A stretch of DNA of 64,000 nucleotides from Jutongia huaianensis (GTDB taxonomy: Bacteria > Bacillota > Clostridia > Lachnospirales > Lachnospiraceae): contig NZ_JACRSX010000018.1 in the NCBI RefSeq assembly GCF_014384985.1, forward strand, positions 1 to 64,000, read 5' to 3'. Shown here piece by piece: positions 37,317 to 47,611 of this stretch (its first letter is position 1; every line of letters starts with the position of its first letter). Under the pieces are notes generated by a model. The model had not been told where the DNA came from. It saw only the letters and a list, made by a program, of their open reading frames with translations, and did no database searches. Made by a program: the position numbers and the translations under genes.

Positions 37317-39323
37317 CTAGTCTTTCCCGTTTGGCCCGTGTTCGCAAGCGATCAACTGTTCGCCGCAGATCGGACACCGTTCAATTCCACATTTCCAATG
37401 GTGCCAGCGGCCGGCCTGGGCGGAACATTCAGGACACACAGCACCGGTGACGCCGTGGAACTTGTCGCCTGGATCCCCGACCTTGATCCGGCGGTACGGC
37501 TTGCCGGCGAAATCGAAGGTTCTTGTCCGACATCCGCACGTCGAACCGATACGGCCGCCGCACTTCTGGCAGACCGGAAGATCCGCCGGGGTTGAATATG
37601 TGAATTCATGGACAAGACCGTTCACGAACCGGATTGACCGGACACGGCCTTCCAGAATTTCGATCCGGTCGATTACCTGATCGACAAAATCCTTCAGGAT
37701 TTCATTGTCCAGGTCAAGGGCCATCTGGATATAATCAACGTGTTTCTTCGAAACGATCCTTTGAGCGACCAGGAACGCCGACGCCTTCCTGATGAATTCC
37801 AGGTCGGCCAGATCGTCCTTGTCGCCCGTGGCCTGGCTGACCTCGATCTGTTTTTCATATCCGGCGATCTTATTCACAAGATCCCTTTTCTTCTTTGCGA
37901 ATTCTTCTTTCGTCATGGAATCGGGATCGTAAAGATAAAGATCCGTCAACCGGTCAATCGCGGTCTTACACTTGTCAAGTTCGCGTTTCAGAATGGAAAG
38001 TTGTTCGGCCGCCGTGTAATCGTCGTCGCCGTCTGAAAGGTTAATGTCCGGCAGATACGCACCTTTTCCGACTTCCTGGAAGGCCAGGGCATCGAACGTC
38101 CGGCGAAGGCTTTCTTTGCTGACCTTCATATTTTCGAATTCTGGCCCTTTCAATAGTTCCTTTTCCAACTGTTCCAGGGTTTTAATGTTCTTAAAATTCT
38201 TCTGGATCCGCGCCAGGTTCGCCGCATAGTTAAAGATAAACGGGCCGATATAGCTTTCATTTATGGTCTTCGAGTTGTCACAATCCATCATTCGCGATCG
38301 CTGGGCGCAACGGTACATTGACGGCCGCCAGCCGTTCGCCCTGGCTCTATCCTTCGACGCGATCATATTCGCGCCGCACTTGCCGCACACCAGCCGGCCG
38401 GAAAAGGTGTGAACGTACTTCCTGGCCCGAAGTTCGGATGTGTCGCGGCTGGTTCCGTTTTCATCCATTATCGCGTTGCAACGGTCGAACTGTTCCTTTG
38501 CGATAATGGCCGGGTGGTTATTTTCCCGGACGATCCATTCGCTTTCCGGCTTCAATGGGCCGCGGCCTGACTCACGCAAATTATACCTATATGTCCCGAT
38601 ATAGAATGGGCTTCGGATAATATCACGGATCAGCTTCGAAGTCCACTGGCCGCCACGCTTCGACGCGATCTGATTGTGGTTCAGATACCGGGCGATTTTT
38701 GTCGTGGAACGAACCCGTTCGTATTCGTCGAAAATAAACTGAACGATCTTTGTTTCTTCTGGATCTGGTTCCGGGAATTTGATTTCCGGGTTCCAGCGAT
38801 AGCCAACCGGCATACGCGCGCCATTCCACAAGCCCTGTTCCGCGCGATCCAGCATGATTCCGGTTACACGTTCGGAAGTCATGTTCCGTTCAAGTTCGGC
38901 GAAAATCAGAATAATTTTCAACATAGCTTCGCCGATGGCGGTCGAAGTGTCGAATTGTTCGTTCATCGAAATAAAAGTGACCTTATGGTCTTTTAATTCC
39001 TGATACATCGCCGCGAAGTCCAGAAGATTTCTGGACACGCGATCTACCTTCCAGACGATCAGGTGGGAGAATTCCCCGTCCCTGACACGCGACATCATTT
39101 CTTGAAAATGCGGCCGATCGGTATTCTTCGCCGAATATCCGTCGTCTTCGAAAATCACAAAATCTTCAATTCCTAAAAATTTACAGTATTCCTTTAATTT
39201 TTTACGCTGAAAAGGAAGACTGTCTTTATCAACCTGATACCTGGTCGAGACGCGGACATACAGAGCCGCTTTCTTTTTCGACCAGAATTTCAGGATCTTT
39301 TTCTTATTCCTGACATAAGCCAT
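37317..39323 (-). CDS. Large serine recombinase (integrase)
   Basis: 668 aa. Resolvase domain: nucleophile Ser26 in YVRVSTRYQ, then VWKVDRVSRN and FAELERNMTSERV. A recombinase domain follows (MPVGYRWN, RDIIRSPFYIGTYRYNLR), with a zinc ribbon (LVCGKCGANM; later CDNSK), a coiled coil, and a further Cys-rich tail (CQKCGGRIGSTC, CPECSAQ, CPICGEQLIACEH). This extra tail is unusual. Start at 39323 rests on aaagggg 6 bases upstream. It should catalyse integration at the acaag core; excision would need a directionality factor, perhaps one of the small element proteins. Confidence 0.93.
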   Translation of the reverse strand: MAYVRNKKKILKFWSKKKAALYVRVSTRYQVDKDSLPFQRKKLKEYCKFLGIEDFVIFEDDGYSAKNTDRPHFQEMMSRVRDGEFSHLIVWKVDRVSRNLLDFAAMYQELKDHKVTFISMNEQFDTSTAIGEAMLKIILIFAELERNMTSERVTGIMLDRAEQGLWNGARMPVGYRWNPEIKFPEPDPEETKIVQFIFDEYERVRSTTKIARYLNHNQIASKRGGQWTSKLIRDIIRSPFYIGTYRYNLRESGRGPLKPESEWIVRENNHPAIIAKEQFDRCNAIMDENGTSRDTSELRARKYVHTFSGRLVCGKCGANMIASKDRARANGWRPSMYRCAQRSRMMDCDNSKTINESYIGPFIFNYAANLARIQKNFKNIKTLEQLEKELLKGPEFENMKVSKESLRRTFDALAFQEVGKGAYLPDINLSDGDDDYTAAEQLSILKRELDKCKTAIDRLTDLYLYDPDSMTKEEFAKKKRDLVNKIAGYEKQIEVSQATGDKDDLADLEFIRKASAFLVAQRIVSKKHVDYIQMALDLDNEILKDFVDQVIDRIEILEGRVRSIRFVNGLVHEFTYSTPADLPVCQKCGGRIGSTCGCRTRTFDFAGKPYRRIKVGDPGDKFHGVTGAVCPECSAQAGRWHHWKCGIERCPICGEQLIACEHGPNGKD

Positions 39324-39456
39324 GAAAAGCCCCTTTCTCCAGGAACCGAAAAAGGGTATAAAAAAGAAAGCCGATTGCATTTTCTGGCCTTCTTTGCTAT
39401 AATATAGGGTGCTTATTTCCAATATCAGAAGACCTTTTTCGGTTGCCTGGTATTAA

Positions 39457-39497
39457 AGCCGGTCAGTGATTGCAGTCGTTGACCGGCTGTTTTTATT
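39457..39497 (+). terminator. Terminator-like hairpin upstream of the recombinase
   Basis: A perfect 9-bp stem agccggtca/tgaccggct with a 14-base loop and TTTTT on the plus strand. No plus-strand gene precedes it directly. It may insulate the region or shape a leader RNA. Confidence 0.55.
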
Positions 39498-39508
39498 TTA
39501 TTATAAAA

Positions 39509-39868
39509 CTACTGAATCAGCCCTTTAATTAAGGCCAGCTTGTAAATGTGCTTACAAGGTAAATGATCGGCCTTGAACGTGCCACACTGACACATTCCCA
39601 GACCGCACCAGACTTCTTCCTGGTCGTCCGGCGCCTTCATCCTGGCGAAACATTTCTTTTCACTTTCAAAGTGAACGGAAATATCTTCTTCTTTTGCCTG
39701 GCGAAGTTTTTCTTTCTGGCCCGGTCGCTGGTGGACTTCATCGGCCCACCGGTGAAACGGCGCTTCGTCGCGTTCCTTTCTCTTTTGGCGTTTCAAGTAT
39801 ATGCGGATCTTCCAGGCCCACACGGCAAGGAAGACAACCACACCGCCGACTATTACTTTCAAAATCAT
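39509..39868 (-). CDS. Membrane-tethered protein with a SWIM-type zinc finger
   Basis: 119 aa. An N-terminal membrane helix (VIVGGVVVFLAVWAW), a basic/acidic linker, and a C-terminal CQCGTFKADHLPCKH that fits the SWIM pattern C-x-C-xn-C-x-H. SWIM fingers bind DNA or proteins. Ribosome site aaaggg is close upstream. Its partner is unknown. Confidence 0.65.
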   Translation of the reverse strand: MILKVIVGGVVVFLAVWAWKIRIYLKRQKRKERDEAPFHRWADEVHQRPGQKEKLRQAKEEDISVHFESEKKCFARMKAPDDQEEVWCGLGMCQCGTFKADHLPCKHIYKLALIKGLIQ

Positions 39869-39961
39869 AATTCCCTTTCTGCTATTTATTACCAGTATCT
39901 TATATAACTCACAAAAATTATAATAAACAAGCCCGGCCTTTCTGGAAAAGGGGTGGTGCTT

Positions 39962-40087
39962 ATGACAATTAAATACATAGATTACAACGACCGGCGTATA
40001 TATGCGATCTGCTATCCGGCATTTAAGACGGTGTATTATAATTCAAATTTCGCTGGAAGAACGAAAATATATTTGTTGATCTGGTAG
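39962..40087 (+). CDS. Small 41-aa protein
   Basis: An open frame MTIKYIDYNDRRIYAIC with many Tyr/Ile; ggaaaaggggtggtg lies just upstream of ATG 39962, and element-type codons are used. No family. Too short for most gene finders. Confidence 0.45.
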   Translation: MTIKYIDYNDRRIYAICYPAFKTVYYNSNFAGRTKIYLLIW

Positions 40088-40125
40088 TATAGCTTTATAA
40101 GCAGAAGGCCGGGCGCTTTTAGCGC

Positions 40126-40650
40126 CTAGCCCGTTTCCTTATTCCGATCTGGCTCTCTGGCCGGGAATTCCTTTTCCAGTTCTTCGGGCGTTTTTGGAGC
40201 GTTCACAAACGCCTGGATCAAAGAATCTTCTGAAAATCCAGCGGCGAAGTTTTCCGGGAGTGCCGCCGCGCTTGGATCGACATCGCTTTCCAGGATGGCC
40301 TTCGAAATATCAAGGAAAAATTCAATCAATTCATTTCTTTTTTCTGGTTTCAGATTTACGAACTTTTCGATCGCTATATAAGAAGCGTTCGACAAATTAT
40401 ATTCGCTTGCCAACTGATCCAACACGTCGGACGGAGCCGGTTTAAACATTTCACCCTTGCCGTATCGAAGCCAGTCTTCGCTTACGTTGAATTCTCTTAT
40501 CATTAGAGAAATGACGGAATCAACAGGATTGCTTCTTCCTAATTCATATTGCGCGATGGTGTTCCCTTTAACACCGATTCTTTCGCCGAATCTTTGTTGT
40601 GTCAGATCTAATTCTTTTCTTATTTTTTTTATTCTGTCACCAATATTCAA
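40126..40650 (-). CDS. C1-like repressor, XRE HTH
   Basis: 174 aa. The N-terminal HTH has DLTQQRFGERIGVKGNTIAQYE, followed by an acidic helical C-terminus. No S24 self-cleaving peptidase domain is visible, so RecA-triggered cleavage is not expected. TTG at 40650 is the start (gaggtg 6 bases upstream); the longer frame to 40761 would run through the promoter. It faces the tail operon across an operator cluster. Confidence 0.82.
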   Translation of the reverse strand: MNIGDRIKKIRKELDLTQQRFGERIGVKGNTIAQYELGRSNPVDSVISLMIREFNVSEDWLRYGKGEMFKPAPSDVLDQLASEYNLSNASYIAIEKFVNLKPEKRNELIEFFLDISKAILESDVDPSAAALPENFAAGFSEDSLIQAFVNAPKTPEELEKEFPAREPDRNKETG

Positions 40651-40675
40651 CTTTTTCACCTCGCTTTCTGACCTG

Positions 40676-40797
40676 ATTATATATCCAAAATTTTGTAAAG
40701 TCAATCTTAAAATATCATAAATACAAAAAACTTCATAAATACAAAAAATAAAGGTTGACAAACTTGTATTTATGAAGTATCATGTTCATAGATACAA
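40676..40797. promoter_or_regulatory. Divergent promoters with four operator copies
   Basis: Plus: TTGACA 40755-40760, 17 bases, TATCAT 40778-40783. Minus (repressor): TTGACT at 40704-40699, 17 bases, TATAAT at 40681-40676. Operator-like ttcataaatacaa occurs at 40714-40726 (partial), 40732-40744, 40785-40797 (one change) and inverted at 40764-40776 inside the plus spacer. This is a typical lysogeny-type switch controlling the tail operon. Confidence 0.8.
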
Positions 40798-40830
40798 AAA
40801 ACACAGCACACACAGAAAGGAAGTGATTTC

Positions 40831-41025
40831 ATGGGTAAGACCAAAAAAGAGTCCTTAACTTCCGAACAGATCACAGACGCTAGACGTTTATGTGAAGTAA
40901 TCAAAGGCGTTCCTGGTGGTAAACGCCCACTGTTCGAAATCGTCATGCTGGCGTATATGAACGGTATGGAAGCCGGCGCCGCTTATGCGAATGACTTAGC
41001 CAAAACTGCAATGGCGGTCAGATAA
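40831..41025 (+). CDS. Small protein at the head of the tail operon
   Basis: 64 aa (LTSEQITDARRLCEVIKGVPGGKRPLFEIVMLAYMNG). aaggaagtg is upstream. First gene after the controlled promoter; may be a regulator or recombination accessory factor, but no family is recognised. Confidence 0.55.
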   Translation: MGKTKKESLTSEQITDARRLCEVIKGVPGGKRPLFEIVMLAYMNGMEAGAAYANDLAKTAMAVR

Positions 41026-41110
41026 AGACCGCCAGCACTTCGACATATAGCCAGGAAGCCGACTGCAATCGGCGGCAGATGTTGGAAATAAGCGAAAGGG
41101 AAAATTGAAT

Positions 41111-42181
41111 ATGGATAACTTTAGAATCTATGACACAATGTTCCGGTTCAATAACGAAACCGAACGACCTTCTGGCGTATGGCGACGGAACCAGAAATTC
41201 GTCCACGACGCGTACTTTTGGAAAATTCTTAATATGCTGAAAGACGAAGGCTTCGACGTACATCACGACGAAAGCGCTTCTATTGACATGGCCACAAAGA
41301 AGAAAACCGGCCTGGAACTGGTAAACATGGTTTATCCGAAATACGGATATGTACCTTCTTTACTTCTGGCCCCTGGCTGGTCGCACGTTCCGGCCGTTGC
41401 ATTGGCCCTGGACGCGAAAGCGTCTTCTATTTCCAGCCTTTTCACCGGAAAAGTGGTGATGGACGTCGATTCCGCAGAGGGAAAGGCGGATTCCATTGAC
41501 AAGGTGAAGGAATTCAAGGACAACAACGCCATTTCCAGCCGCGGCGAAATTGTTATGTGGCCGATGGTAAAGGTTGGCGACTATAAACTGTACTATTCAG
41601 CCATGATGGCGGCAAATTTACAGTATTTAGCCGCAAATAATAACGGTATTCCGTCCCGTTCCCCATCCAACAAGGACGCGAAGATCACCGGCTTATGCCT
41701 GGCGGACGGTTCCGAAGTCCTTCCTGATCTGGACGAAGCAAACGATTATTGTAACGCTTGCGGAGTCGTTACCGCTATCAATATGAACGGCTGGAAGAAC
41801 TGGGGCAATAATACCGCGGTTTATCCGTCTTCCACGGATCCGATTGACCGATGGATCAACATTGTAACAATTTTCGACTACATTGAAAACAATTTCAAAC
41901 TTACATTCTTCCAGGATGTGGACGACCTGACGAATTACCGTCTGATCGACGAGGTTGTTTCCGGCTTTAATATGCAGTTGAACGGTTTACAGGGTTCCGA
42001 CGACATCGCCGGCGGCGAAATCACTTTCGACCATGACGAAAACCCGATTGCAAATATCCTGAATGGCTCTATCAAATTTCACACGAAGATCGGTGGATAT
42101 ACGCCGGCCGAAGACATTCACAATGTCTTTGAATTTGATCCTACCATTACACAGAACGCACTTGAAGGGGGTGGCGAATAA
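41111..42181 (+). CDS. Contractile tail sheath protein
   Basis: 356 aa. Sheath-like features: PKYGYVPSLLLAPGWSHVPAVALALDAKA in the middle, and a C-terminal part with DRWINIVTIFDYIENNF. It is followed directly by a tube gene, as in P2 (FI-FII) and diffocin clusters. ATG at 41111 is preferred over TTG at 41105 for spacing from gaaaggga. It defines the particle as contractile (myovirus/R-type). No head gene precedes it. Confidence 0.85.
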   Translation: MDNFRIYDTMFRFNNETERPSGVWRRNQKFVHDAYFWKILNMLKDEGFDVHHDESASIDMATKKKTGLELVNMVYPKYGYVPSLLLAPGWSHVPAVALALDAKASSISSLFTGKVVMDVDSAEGKADSIDKVKEFKDNNAISSRGEIVMWPMVKVGDYKLYYSAMMAANLQYLAANNNGIPSRSPSNKDAKITGLCLADGSEVLPDLDEANDYCNACGVVTAINMNGWKNWGNNTAVYPSSTDPIDRWINIVTIFDYIENNFKLTFFQDVDDLTNYRLIDEVVSGFNMQLNGLQGSDDIAGGEITFDHDENPIANILNGSIKFHTKIGGYTPAEDIHNVFEFDPTITQNALEGGGE

Positions 42182-42696
42182 TGGGCTATAAGATTCCGAC
42201 AGTCTTAAACAATTTCAACAGTTACGGAGCCGGCCACAAGTACGTCGGAGTTTCCAACGAAGTAACGCTTCCAAACTTCGAATCTATGACGGAAACCATC
42301 GACGGGGCCGGAATCGCCGGCGAAATCGAAGAAGCGATCGAAGGCGCTTTCGGTTCCTTGGAAACTGAAACAACTTTCGGCAATATCAGCCGCGAATATT
42401 TCGATTTCATCACCCAGACCGGCCAGATTACTTACCGCGGATCTATGCAGGTATTAAATACCGCAACCCAGACAAACGACTTTGAAAGCCTTGTCGTAAC
42501 GACAAAGGGAAAAGTCAAGGCGTTTGACCTGGGATCCTTAAAAAAGGGCGGCAAGGGCGAACCGAAAGTCACCCGTGAAGTTACTTACTGCAAGATCGCT
42601 ATCGCTGGAACTACCGTCCTGGAACTTGATAAATACAATATGATCTGGAAGCTGAACGGCGTTGATCGTTTGCAGAAAGTAAGAAGCCAGATCTAG
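42181..42696 (+). CDS. Tail tube protein (P2 FII-like)
   Basis: 171 aa. MGYKIPTVLNNFNSY, then the beta-rich tube fold ending GTTVLELDKYNMIWKLNGVD, typical of FII family members. Its ATG overlaps the sheath stop by one base, so stoichiometric translation is coupled. Confidence 0.88.
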   Translation: MGYKIPTVLNNFNSYGAGHKYVGVSNEVTLPNFESMTETIDGAGIAGEIEEAIEGAFGSLETETTFGNISREYFDFITQTGQITYRGSMQVLNTATQTNDFESLVVTTKGKVKAFDLGSLKKGGKGEPKVTREVTYCKIAIAGTTVLELDKYNMIWKLNGVDRLQKVRSQI

Positions 42697-42715
42697 GAAA
42701 GAGAGGAAATAAGCA

Positions 42716-43120
42716 ATGACAGAGAACAAAGAGCAGAAAAGAGAAGACATGATCGGCGGCGATGAAATCGCAGTCGTTCCGGCAAACGAGGAAATCGCCG
42801 ACACCCTTCTTCCGAAGAAGGAAGAAGAAGACGAGCTGATCGTCAAATTCAGAAAGCCCTACAAATTCGAGGACGACACGTTCACAGAATTAGATCTTCA
42901 CGGGCTGGAAGATCTGACCGGACGTACATTGACGGCCATCGAAAAGGCTTTCAACAAGACCGGTGTATCTAGCTTCGTACCTGAAAGCACAACCACATAC
43001 GCGAAGATCGTCGCTACCAAAGTGACCGGACTTCCGGCGGAGTTTTTCGAAGATCTTCCGGCCGCAGAGATCCAGAAGATTAAAAACGCCGTTGTGGGTT
43101 TTTTATACAAAGACGAGTAA
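42716..43120 (+). CDS. Tail assembly chaperone, short form (gpE-like)
   Basis: 134 aa, acidic N-terminus then a small domain ([24 protein letters not shown]). It sits between tube and tape measure, the standard place for the chaperone. It ends just after the slippery heptamer TTTTTTA at 43099-43105. Confidence 0.85.
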   Translation: MTENKEQKREDMIGGDEIAVVPANEEIADTLLPKKEEEDELIVKFRKPYKFEDDTFTELDLHGLEDLTGRTLTAIEKAFNKTGVSSFVPESTTTYAKIVATKVTGLPAEFFEDLPAAEIQKIKNAVVGFLYKDE

Positions 43121-43284
43121 GGCACGATTCCGGGGCCGACATTCAAAAAACGGCCGTCCATCTTGCGATGGCAACAAACACCGGAATAGATTTTTTCACA
43201 GATCTTCCGCTTGACGAGTATATCGACATAGCAAAGGAAGTGAGCGAAATTGGCAAAGAAAACAAGCTACGAACTGGCGCTTGA
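42716..43284 (+). CDS. Tail assembly chaperone, -1 frameshift form (gpE+E'-like)
   Basis: A -1 shift at T-TTT-TTA (43099-43105, in the zero frame) continues through [20 protein letters not shown] and [20 protein letters not shown] to TGA at 43282-43284, overlapping the tape-measure start. The extension resembles known E' domains. Such dual products wrap the tape measure during tail assembly. Confidence 0.8.
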
Positions 43285-46200
43285 AATCGGTGGAAAAATC
43301 CAAAGTTCACTCACGAAATCGGTTAGTGGAGTTAATAACAAATTAGATTCAATCGGAAAAGCCGCAAAAACGGCCGCGAAGATAGCAACAGCCGCCTTCG
43401 CGGCCGTAAAAATTGGCGATTTTGTCAAAGACGCGGTGGACACATATTCGGAATTTAACCAGGCAATGGCCGAAACGGCCGGTATTGCCGGAGCGACCGA
43501 AGATGAATATAAACAGCTTCAAGCGGCGGCCCAGGAGATGGGAAAACGCACGACTAAGACAGCCACGGAAGCCGCCCAGGCATTAGGTTATATGAGTTTG
43601 GCCGGCTGGAACGTGAATGATTCTATTTCGGCGCTGGAACCGGTTCTTCGCTTGTCGGAAGCTACTTCGATGGATCTAGCCACCTGTTCGGACTTGGTAA
43701 CTGACTCAATGAGTGCGTTGGGCCTGGGCGTTGACGATCTGACAAATTACTTGAACGTCGCTGTCCAGGCGAATAACAAATCGAACACAACCGCGCAAGC
43801 CTTAATGGAAGCGATGATCGGTTGTGGTGGCGCCGCAAAATCGGCCGGCATGGACTACAAGCAGACCGCCGCGGCCCTGGGTATCCTTGCGAACAATGGT
43901 ATCAAGGGAGCGGAAGCCGGAACGGCTTTGAACTCTATGCTGGTTCGAATGACAACGAAAGACGTCGCGCAGAAAGCATTTAAGGAACTGGGCGTTTCTA
44001 TTTACGATAGTTCCGGCGCAATGCGGAATATGCAAGATATTCTTGTGGAATTAAACGGCGCGATGTCTGGATTGTCCCAGGAACAGAAAAACAACTACAT
44101 GGCGGCAATCGCCGGCACGAACTATTATACCCAGTTCGGCTATTTGTTGGAAGGCGTCGCAGAAGGCGCAGACGGGGCCGCGTCCACCTGGACACAGCTA
44201 ACAGAAGCCTTCGAGAATTCCGACGGCGCCCTGGACGCAATGGCCGATACCATGACGGACACGTTACCGGGCGCAATGGCGATTTTTGGTTCGGCGGTCG
44301 ATGACGCTAAAATTCGATTGTGCGAGGTATTCGCGCCACTTGCAAAGGACGCAATCAAAGGGGTTGCTGATGTGATCCCGTCGATTACTGACCGCGCGGT
44401 CGGCGTTGCACAGTCATTTTATAACACAGTCGTTCCGGCGGCGGAGAATTTCGCGAAGAAAGCGATCGCGGCCTTTAACCAGGCGAAGCCAGCTTTTGAC
44501 GAAATTCGCACGAAAGCCACGGACGCATTTATTTTTTTACGTGATACGGGAATCACGGCCTTCGAGAATATCAAGGCGAAAATTGAAGAAAACAAGCCAG
44601 CGATCGACAAAGTGATCGCGGTCGCCCTGGATCTGAAAGACAAATTGTTCCAGGCATGGGAGATAGTGAAACCGGCCATTTCCCAAATTGCAACGGTCGC
44701 AATCCCGGCCGTTATCGGGGCCATGATGAAAGTTATCGGGGCCGCGGCGACAGTTTATCAGAAGTTAGATGAATGGGGACTTCTTATCCCGATTATTACC
44801 GGAATCGCCGGAGCAGTTGCGGCGGTGAAGATGGTTGAATTCGCAAAGGACACTATGAACACGGTAAAAGCCGTCAAGGCCCTTGTGGTAGTGTTTGGCG
44901 CGGAAAAGAAAGCTATGATCGTGAACCTTGCGTTGAAAGCAAAGGACAGGCTGGAAACGGCCTATCTCTACGCATTATACGCAAAGGACGCAGTTGTTAA
45001 GGGAATCAGCACAGCGGCCACATGGGCGCAGACGGCGGCCTTGACAGCCTGGAACGCGATTTGTGCGGTCGGAACGGCCGTTACTTCGGCGCTGGGCGTG
45101 GCTTTCGCATTTCTAACAAGTCCGATTGGACTTGTATGTGTGGCAATCGCGGCGGTTATTGCGATCGGCGTGTTGCTATATAAAAACTGGGACACCGTGA
45201 AAGAAAAGGCGTCACAGTTGGGCGACTGGATCGTCGGCGTATTTAACAACCTGAAAGAAAAGGCTTCGGCCGCAATTCAGGAATTCGCAGACAAATTCCC
45301 GGTTGCTTTTGCGTTCCTTTCGTCTGTATTCGAAAGCTGGAAACAGACGATCACAAATATCTTTTCGGGCGTGAAACAGGTCTTCCAGGGTGTCGTTCAG
45401 TTTATTAGCGGCGTCTTCACGGGCGACTGGTCGAAAGCCCTTGATGGATTGAAAAATATCTTTTCGGGTGCATTTCGCGCCCTGTCTTCGCTGACACTTG
45501 CGCCCCTGAACGCGCTGAAAGGCGTTGTCGTGGGTGCTTTTAATGCGATTGACACAGCGACAGGCGGAAAGCTATCTGTAATCAAAAATAAGGTTTCAGA
45601 CGCGTTTTCGTCCATCAAAAAAACAGCCGGATCCATCATGCAAGCGGCGAAAGATACGATTTCTGAAAAGTTATCGAATATCAAGTCCGCGTATGAGGAA
45701 CACGGCGGCGGAATTAAGGGAATCGCCGCGGCGGCAATCGAGGGCGTAAAAGGCTACTATACGGCCGGATATACCTTCATAGATAAATTAACAGGCGGAA
45801 AATTGACCGCGATCAAGGAGAAATTCTCCAAAATCTGGTCGCAGATTTCCGAAAAGGTAAGTGAAGCCTGGACAACGATAAAAAACATCGTGAAAGTCGG
45901 GGTTATGCTGATCGGCGAAATCATTTCGGCCGCTTTTCAGATTATCACGCTTCCGTTCCAGTTTATCTGGCAGAACTGCAAGGACACGATCCTTTCAGCC
46001 TGGGAGTTTATCAAAACAACCGTTTCGGACGGAATTCAGAAGGTCAAAGACACGATTTCGTCTTTCCTTTCTCCGATCGTAAACGCGGTTTCGGGCGCCT
46101 GGTCGTCCGTAAAATCAGCCACGGGTTCGGCTTGGTCGGCGGTGAAATCAGCCACAAGTTCAGCCTGGACGGCGGCAACCGGTTATATTTCCGAAAAAAT

Positions 46201-47383
46201 TAACGGCGCGAAACAGGTTGTTTCGTCCGTGACTTCGACGATCAAATCAACCGCTTCGGCGGCCTGGTCGTCCGTAAAATCAGCCACAAGTTCGGCCTGG
46301 TCGGCGGTATCGTCGGCAACAAACACGGCCTGGACGGCGGCAAGCGGCTATATTTCGAACAAGATCAACGCCGCGAAAGCGACCGTTTCTTCGGTCGCTT
46401 CATCCATTCGATCAACCGCTTCGGCGGCCTGGTCGGCGGTATCATCCGCGACAAATTCAGCCTGGACAACGACGACGGGTTATATCTCAAACAAGATTAA
46501 CGCCGCGAAAGCGACCGTTTCTTCGGTTACTTCGTCCATCCGGTCAACCGCTTCGGCGGCCTGGTCGGCGGTGTCGTCTGCTACAAGTTCGGCGTTTGAA
46601 AATGTCCGGGCAACTATGAGCAACAAAATAAACACAGCGAAGGCAAATGTGTCGTCGGCATTATCTGGAATCCGTTCGGCCTTTTCTTCCGGCTTATCAG
46701 CCGCGAAGAACACGGTCACAAGCATTTTTGGGAATATCGTGTCGGCGATCAGTGGAAAGATGGAATCAGCGAAAAACGCCGTATCAAACGCGATCGGCGC
46801 ATTAAAAAGCAAATTCAACTTTTCCTGGAGCCTTCCAAAGCTGAAACTTCCGCACGTTTCTATTTCGGGCGGTTTTTCAATCAATCCGCCTTCTGTTCCC
46901 CATTTCGGGATCAGTTGGTATAAAAACGGTGGTATTTTAAACAAACCGACCATCTTCGGGGCAAGTGGAAACAACCTTTTGGGCGGCGGAGAAGCCGGCA
47001 AAGAAGCGGTTCTTCCGCTGGCTGAATTGTGGTCGAATATGAAATCCATCGTCGCCGGAGTCGTCCAGGGCAACCAGAATGACGGCGCGGCTTCTGTTTT
47101 CGACAGAATGAAACAGCTTGTCGGAATTCAGAGCAACGGCCAGCCGGCGGAATCAGTCACGAAACAGCTTTACAACAACGTGACAACCAGTAACACAACC
47201 AACAGAACGAAGGAAGATAATTCTTCAACGGATAGTTCGAAATTTGTCTATTCGCCTTCGGTTGTGATCCAGGGCAACGCAAGCAAGGAAGATGTGAACG
47301 AAGCCCTTGAAATGTCACAGCAGAAGTTTAATGAAATGATGGACAGATGGAAGAAGGGGAAGGAAAGGACTTCATTCGCATAA
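43250..47383 (+). CDS. Tail tape measure protein
   Basis: 1377 aa. N-terminal TMP core with [22 protein letters not shown] and [13 protein letters not shown]; hydrophobic helices around 500-530 and 600-660; long helical tail with 11-residue repeats from ~935 to 1190; C-term [22 protein letters not shown]. Starts with TTG at 43250, overlapping the frameshift chaperone. Its length sets tail length. Confidence 0.93.
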   Translation: MAKKTSYELALEIGGKIQSSLTKSVSGVNNKLDSIGKAAKTAAKIATAAFAAVKIGDFVKDAVDTYSEFNQAMAETAGIAGATEDEYKQLQAAAQEMGKRTTKTATEAAQALGYMSLAGWNVNDSISALEPVLRLSEATSMDLATCSDLVTDSMSALGLGVDDLTNYLNVAVQANNKSNTTAQALMEAMIGCGGAAKSAGMDYKQTAAALGILANNGIKGAEAGTALNSMLVRMTTKDVAQKAFKELGVSIYDSSGAMRNMQDILVELNGAMSGLSQEQKNNYMAAIAGTNYYTQFGYLLEGVAEGADGAASTWTQLTEAFENSDGALDAMADTMTDTLPGAMAIFGSAVDDAKIRLCEVFAPLAKDAIKGVADVIPSITDRAVGVAQSFYNTVVPAAENFAKKAIAAFNQAKPAFDEIRTKATDAFIFLRDTGITAFENIKAKIEENKPAIDKVIAVALDLKDKLFQAWEIVKPAISQIATVAIPAVIGAMMKVIGAAATVYQKLDEWGLLIPIITGIAGAVAAVKMVEFAKDTMNTVKAVKALVVVFGAEKKAMIVNLALKAKDRLETAYLYALYAKDAVVKGISTAATWAQTAALTAWNAICAVGTAVTSALGVAFAFLTSPIGLVCVAIAAVIAIGVLLYKNWDTVKEKASQLGDWIVGVFNNLKEKASAAIQEFADKFPVAFAFLSSVFESWKQTITNIFSGVKQVFQGVVQFISGVFTGDWSKALDGLKNIFSGAFRALSSLTLAPLNALKGVVVGAFNAIDTATGGKLSVIKNKVSDAFSSIKKTAGSIMQAAKDTISEKLSNIKSAYEEHGGGIKGIAAAAIEGVKGYYTAGYTFIDKLTGGKLTAIKEKFSKIWSQISEKVSEAWTTIKNIVKVGVMLIGEIISAAFQIITLPFQFIWQNCKDTILSAWEFIKTTVSDGIQKVKDTISSFLSPIVNAVSGAWSSVKSATGSAWSAVKSATSSAWTAATGYISEKINGAKQVVSSVTSTIKSTASAAWSSVKSATSSAWSAVSSATNTAWTAASGYISNKINAAKATVSSVASSIRSTASAAWSAVSSATNSAWTTTTGYISNKINAAKATVSSVTSSIRSTASAAWSAVSSATSSAFENVRATMSNKINTAKANVSSALSGIRSAFSSGLSAAKNTVTSIFGNIVSAISGKMESAKNAVSNAIGALKSKFNFSWSLPKLKLPHVSISGGFSINPPSVPHFGISWYKNGGILNKPTIFGASGNNLLGGGEAGKEAVLPLAELWSNMKSIVAGVVQGNQNDGAASVFDRMKQLVGIQSNGQPAESVTKQLYNNVTTSNTTNRTKEDNSSTDSSKFVYSPSVVIQGNASKEDVNEALEMSQQKFNEMMDRWKKGKERTSFA
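46080..46830 (+). repeat. Hendecad-encoding repeats in the tape measure gene
   Basis: About 20 tandem 11-codon units such as [22 protein letters not shown] and [11 protein letters not shown], grouped into larger 44-55-codon blocks; the DNA string ccgcttcggcggcctggtcg recurs at about 46251, 46416 and 46548. Confidence 0.8.
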
Positions 47384-47398
47384 AGAAGGGGCCATGAT

Positions 47399-47608
47399 AT
47401 GGACGAAAAAAGATACTACACAACCGTTTCTGGCGATATGTGGGACTCTATCGCCTACGCTTTTTATGGCGACGTGAAATACATCGGCTTACTGATGGAC
47501 AGCAATCCCCACCTTCTGGACATTTCCGTGTTTTCCGATGGCACTCCGGTTTATATCCCGGAGTTGCCGGAAGAAAGCGACGAAGACCTTCCAGAATGGA
47601 GAGTGTAA
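47399..47608 (+). CDS. Tail protein X (LysM-like)
   Basis: 69 aa, with YTTVSGDMWDSIAYAFYGD and a LysM-like end. Matches P2 gpX, a small baseplate hub protein between tape measure and D. Confidence 0.85.
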   Translation: MDEKRYYTTVSGDMWDSIAYAFYGDVKYIGLLMDSNPHLLDISVFSDGTPVYIPELPEESDEDLPEWRV

Positions 47609-47611
47609 GCC

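Noticed and set aside
41026..41110. Search for a missing head module between the small leader gene and the sheath
   Set aside because: Only 85 bases are present, holding a weak hairpin and the sheath ribosome site. No capsid or terminase gene can fit.
41105..41110. TTG start for the sheath gene
   Set aside because: Only 3 bases from the ribosome site; ATG at 41111 has proper spacing.
46080..46830. Possible CRISPR array from the regular repeats
   Set aside because: The repeats are in frame, coding for hendecads inside the tape measure; spacers are not unique and the units vary by codon.
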